NCBI GenBank assembly: GCA_903919165.1
Contig: CAIXHJ010000322.1
Span: forward strand, 1 to 6,815
Direction of reading: 5' to 3'
Source: an uncultured Holophagaceae bacterium
GTDB lineage: Bacteria; Acidobacteriota; Holophagae; Holophagales; Holophagaceae
Length of the DNA stretch: 6,815 bases
Shown: positions 4,914 to 6,815 of the stretch, piece after piece
How the letters are laid out: each line of letters opens with the position of its first letter
How positions within the stretch are numbered: the first letter of the stretch is position 1
Position numbers and translations under genes: made by a program
The notes under the pieces: model-generated
Told to the model about the DNA's origin: nothing
What the model saw: the letters and a program-made list of their open reading frames with translations, nothing else
Databases searched by the model: none

Positions 4914-6050
4914 CTAGTGATTGGATCGGTGACCTTCCGGGGAACCGCACCAGGCATAGGCGGAATCCACCAGAAGCGGGGCATGCTTCCGGGGCAACCG
5001 GATGGCCTCCCGAATACGGACTCCGAGGGAGCGCGTGCCGTGTGCGTGGCTGGCACCCTTGAGATCGCCCGTGCCATGCCCGCCCTTGAGCACCCGGTTC
5101 ACGGCCGATTCGAGTGCCTGAGCCTCGGGGCCCAGATGCAGAGCGTGGCGGAGCAGCAGGGCCGCAGAGAGGATCGTGCCGATGGGGTTTGCCCGATCCT
5201 GCCCCGCGATGTCCGGCGCCGATCCGTGGATGGGTTCGAAGAGGCCCACGGAACCACCTAGGCTCGCGGAGGGCAGCAGGCCCAGGGAGCCCGCCAGCAC
5301 AGCGGCCTCATCGCTGAGGATGTCTCCGAACAGGTTCTCGGTGAGCACCACGTCGAAGTCCCGAGGACGGGTGATCAGCGCCATAGCGAAGCTGTCCACG
5401 TAGGCATGCTGGACCGCCACACTTGGATAGGAAGGCGCGAGGTCATCGACCACCTTCCGCCACAGGCGCGAGGTCTCCAGGACATTCGCCTTGTCCACGG
5501 AGACGAGGCGCTTCCGGCGGGTGGTTGCCAGCTCGAAGGCGACCCTGGCGACCCGTTCGATCTCGGCCCGGGTGTAGGGCAGTGTGTTAACGGCGGCTTC
5601 ATCGGAATAGGACCGCGGCTCTCCGAAATAGAGCCCTCCGGACAGTTCCCGGACGAACATGAGGTCAGTTCCGCGCACGATCTCTGGTTTCAGCGGCGAA
5701 GCATCTTCCAGAGCCGGGTGGACCGTCACAGGCCGCAGGTTGGCATAGAGGCCCAGGGCCTTCCGGAGACGCAGCAAGCCCGATTCCGGCCGCTTGTCCC
5801 GGGGATGGCGGTCCCAGGCCGGGCCGCCCACGGCACCGAGAATCACCGCATCACAGCTCCGGCACAGATCTAGGGTAGCCTCGGGCAGCGGATCGCCGGT
5901 GGCGTCCACGGCAGCGCCACCGATGAGCGCTTCCTGAAACTGGAAATGATGGCCGAATCGCTCAGCGATGGTGGACAGGCAGGCAACGGCCTCGGCGGTG
6001 ACTTCGGGCCCCACGCCATCGCCAGGGAGTACGGTAATACGGGCATCCAT
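4914..6050 (-). CDS. leuB: 3-isopropylmalate dehydrogenase
   Basis: 378 residues, slightly longer than the usual 350-365. It oxidatively decarboxylates 3-isopropylmalate to 2-ketoisocaproate with NAD+, the third step of leucine synthesis, in the cytoplasm as a homodimer. Visible motifs are VLPGDGVGPEV (7-17), VILGAVGGPAWD (69-80), LLRLRKALGLYANLRP (92-107) with substrate arginines 94, 96 and 106, MFVREL (131-136) with Arg134, GGLYFGEPR (138-146) with Tyr141, VDKANVLETSRLWR (185-198) with Lys187, YVDSFAM (217-223) with Asp219, LTENLFGDILSDEAA (236-250) with metal ligands Asp243 and Asp247, and the NAD site HGSAPDIAGQDRANPIG (275-291). The ATG at 6050 is chosen because MDARITVLPGDGVG is the family N-terminus and GAGGG lies six bases upstream. 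It begins one base after the leuA stop, which suggests coupling. Residues from about 351 form a C-terminal tail of about 28 residues with no family counterpart that I recognise. Confidence 0.97.
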   Translation of the reverse strand: MDARITVLPGDGVGPEVTAEAVACLSTIAERFGHHFQFQEALIGGAAVDATGDPLPEATLDLCRSCDAVILGAVGGPAWDRHPRDKRPESGLLRLRKALGLYANLRPVTVHPALEDASPLKPEIVRGTDLMFVRELSGGLYFGEPRSYSDEAAVNTLPYTRAEIERVARVAFELATTRRKRLVSVDKANVLETSRLWRKVVDDLAPSYPSVAVQHAYVDSFAMALITRPRDFDVVLTENLFGDILSDEAAVLAGSLGLLPSASLGGSVGLFEPIHGSAPDIAGQDRANPIGTILSAALLLRHALHLGPEAQALESAVNRVLKGGHGTGDLKGASHAHGTRSLGVRIREAIRLPRKHAPLLVDSAYAWCGSPEGHRSNH

Positions 6051-6051
6051 A

Positions 6052-6815
6052 TCAGACCCTCGTTTCCACGACAGCCTGGGCAGGAGCCCGGCGGGCGAAA
6101 AGCACCTTGTTCGTGGCATTGAGATAGGCCCGGACACTGGCTTCCACGATGTCCGTGCTGGCGCCCTTTCCTCCGTGGGCCACGCCGTCGAATTCGACCT
6201 GGACGAATACCTCGCCCACCGCGTCCGCGCCCTCGGTCACCGAATGGATCTTGAAGTCCAGCAGCCGGCCCTTCAGCCCAGTGAGTTTGTCCACGGCTGC
6301 GAACACGGCGTTCACCGGGCCGTCTCCCAGGGCGGTCTCCGTCACTTCACCCGCCTCAGAGGCCAGCGTGACCAGCGCCGTGGCAAACATCGAGGTGCCG
6401 GCCGTGGCTTGGACCACTCGGAGCTTGAAGGCCTCCGGAATGTGGGTGAGTCCATCCCGGACGATGGCCAGGAGATCCTCGTCGAAGATTTGTTTCTTCT
6501 GGTCGCTGAGCTTGGTGAACAGCTTGTAGGCCTTGTCCAGCTCGGTGCGGTCCAGGGGATAGCCGAGTTCCGCGAACCGCTTGGCCAGCGCATGGCGGCC
6601 CGAATGCTTGCCGAGCACCAGGCTGGTGTGGCGCACACCGACGGACTCGGGCGTCATGATCTCGTAGGTGGTGTGATGGCTCAGCATTCCGTGTTGGTGG
6701 ATGCCGCTCTCATGGGCGAAAGCGTTGCGCCCGACGATGGCCTTGTTGGGCTGGACCTCATTGCCGGTGATGTTGGCCAGGGTCTGGCTCGCGCGGTAGA
6801 TGAACTCCTTGTTCA
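6052..6815 (-). CDS. leuA: 2-isopropylmalate synthase, C-terminal half (5' end outside the window)
   Basis: The frame is open from the right edge to TGA at 6054-6052 and shows 253 residues, about half of a normal 500-520 residue LeuA. The enzyme condenses 2-ketoisovalerate with acetyl-CoA, the committed and leucine-inhibited step of the leucine branch, in the cytoplasm. The visible part begins at the end of the catalytic barrel and linker: NKAIVGRNAFAHESGIHQHG (23-42 of the visible part), TYEIMTPESVG (49-59) and LVLGKHSGRHA (65-75). It ends in the leucine-binding regulatory domain, with TALGDGPVNAVFAAVDKLTG near visible residues 160-179 and SVTEGADAVGEVFVQVEFDG near 190-209. The regulatory domain is complete, so leucine feedback is expected. 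HQHG replaces the very common HQDG. The internal ATG at 6687 is not a start, because the reading frame and the homology continue upstream of it. Confidence 0.97.
   Translation of the reverse strand, partial: NKEFIYRASQTLANITGNEVQPNKAIVGRNAFAHESGIHQHGMLSHHTTYEIMTPESVGVRHTSLVLGKHSGRHALAKRFAELGYPLDRTELDKAYKLFTKLSDQKKQIFDEDLLAIVRDGLTHIPEAFKLRVVQATAGTSMFATALVTLASEAGEVTETALGDGPVNAVFAAVDKLTGLKGRLLDFKIHSVTEGADAVGEVFVQVEFDGVAHGGKGASTDIVEASVRAYLNATNKVLFARRAPAQAVVETRV
6057..6061 (-). promoter_or_regulatory. Ribosome binding site of leuB inside the leuA 3' end
   Basis: GAGGG on the minus strand lies six bases before the leuB ATG and inside the last codons of leuA. This arrangement supports translational coupling and rules out the much longer in-frame ORF beginning near 6137. 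Confidence 0.75.

Noticed and set aside
4914..6137. Longer leuB starting near 6137
   Set aside because: It would overlap leuA by more than 80 bases, and the extra N-terminus has no family match. The ATG at 6050 has a ribosome site and the family N-terminus.

Overview
The window carries one stretch of branched-chain amino acid biosynthesis, and every supported gene lies on the minus strand (transcribed right to left). In transcription order these are leuA (5' part outside the window), leuB, a 285-nt non-coding stretch, ilvB, ilvN, ilvC, then a 123-nt gap and a nitronate monooxygenase-family gene that runs off the left edge. The DNA is GC-rich (roughly low 60s percent by eye), with strong G/C third-position bias, ATG starts and purine-rich Shine-Dalgarno sites. 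That fits a GC-rich, probably Gram-negative bacterium. An Acidobacteriota (Holophaga/Geothrix-like) or delta-proteobacterial origin is only a guess from protein flavour. I see no mobile elements, tRNA, rRNA or CRISPR.

Region by region: 6815-6052 is the C-terminal half of 2-isopropylmalate synthase. 6050-4914 is 3-isopropylmalate dehydrogenase, one base after leuA and probably translationally coupled to it. 4913-4629 is a leader-like gap before ilvB, with a perfect 10-bp GC-rich hairpin, a competing upstream pairing partner and a possible 36-codon leader ORF. 4628-2898 is the acetolactate synthase catalytic subunit, 2883-2338 its regulatory subunit, and 2279-1263 a class I ketol-acid reductoisomerase. 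1262-1140 holds overlapping inverted repeats, including a plausible terminator for ilvC. 1139-1 is a nitronate monooxygenase/2-nitropropane dioxygenase-family flavoprotein with a long, apparently degenerate duplicate of its own barrel in front.

IlvBN condenses pyruvate (or pyruvate plus 2-ketobutyrate) to acetohydroxy acids and IlvC reduces and isomerises them. After IlvD (not here) the valine precursor 2-ketoisovalerate feeds LeuA, and LeuB performs the oxidative step of the leucine branch. leuC, leuD, ilvD and ilvE are not in the window. The pathway itself is ordinary. The parts worth a second look are the ilvB leader, the duplicated-barrel flavoprotein, the repeats after ilvC, and a few residue substitutions in IlvN, IlvC and LeuA.
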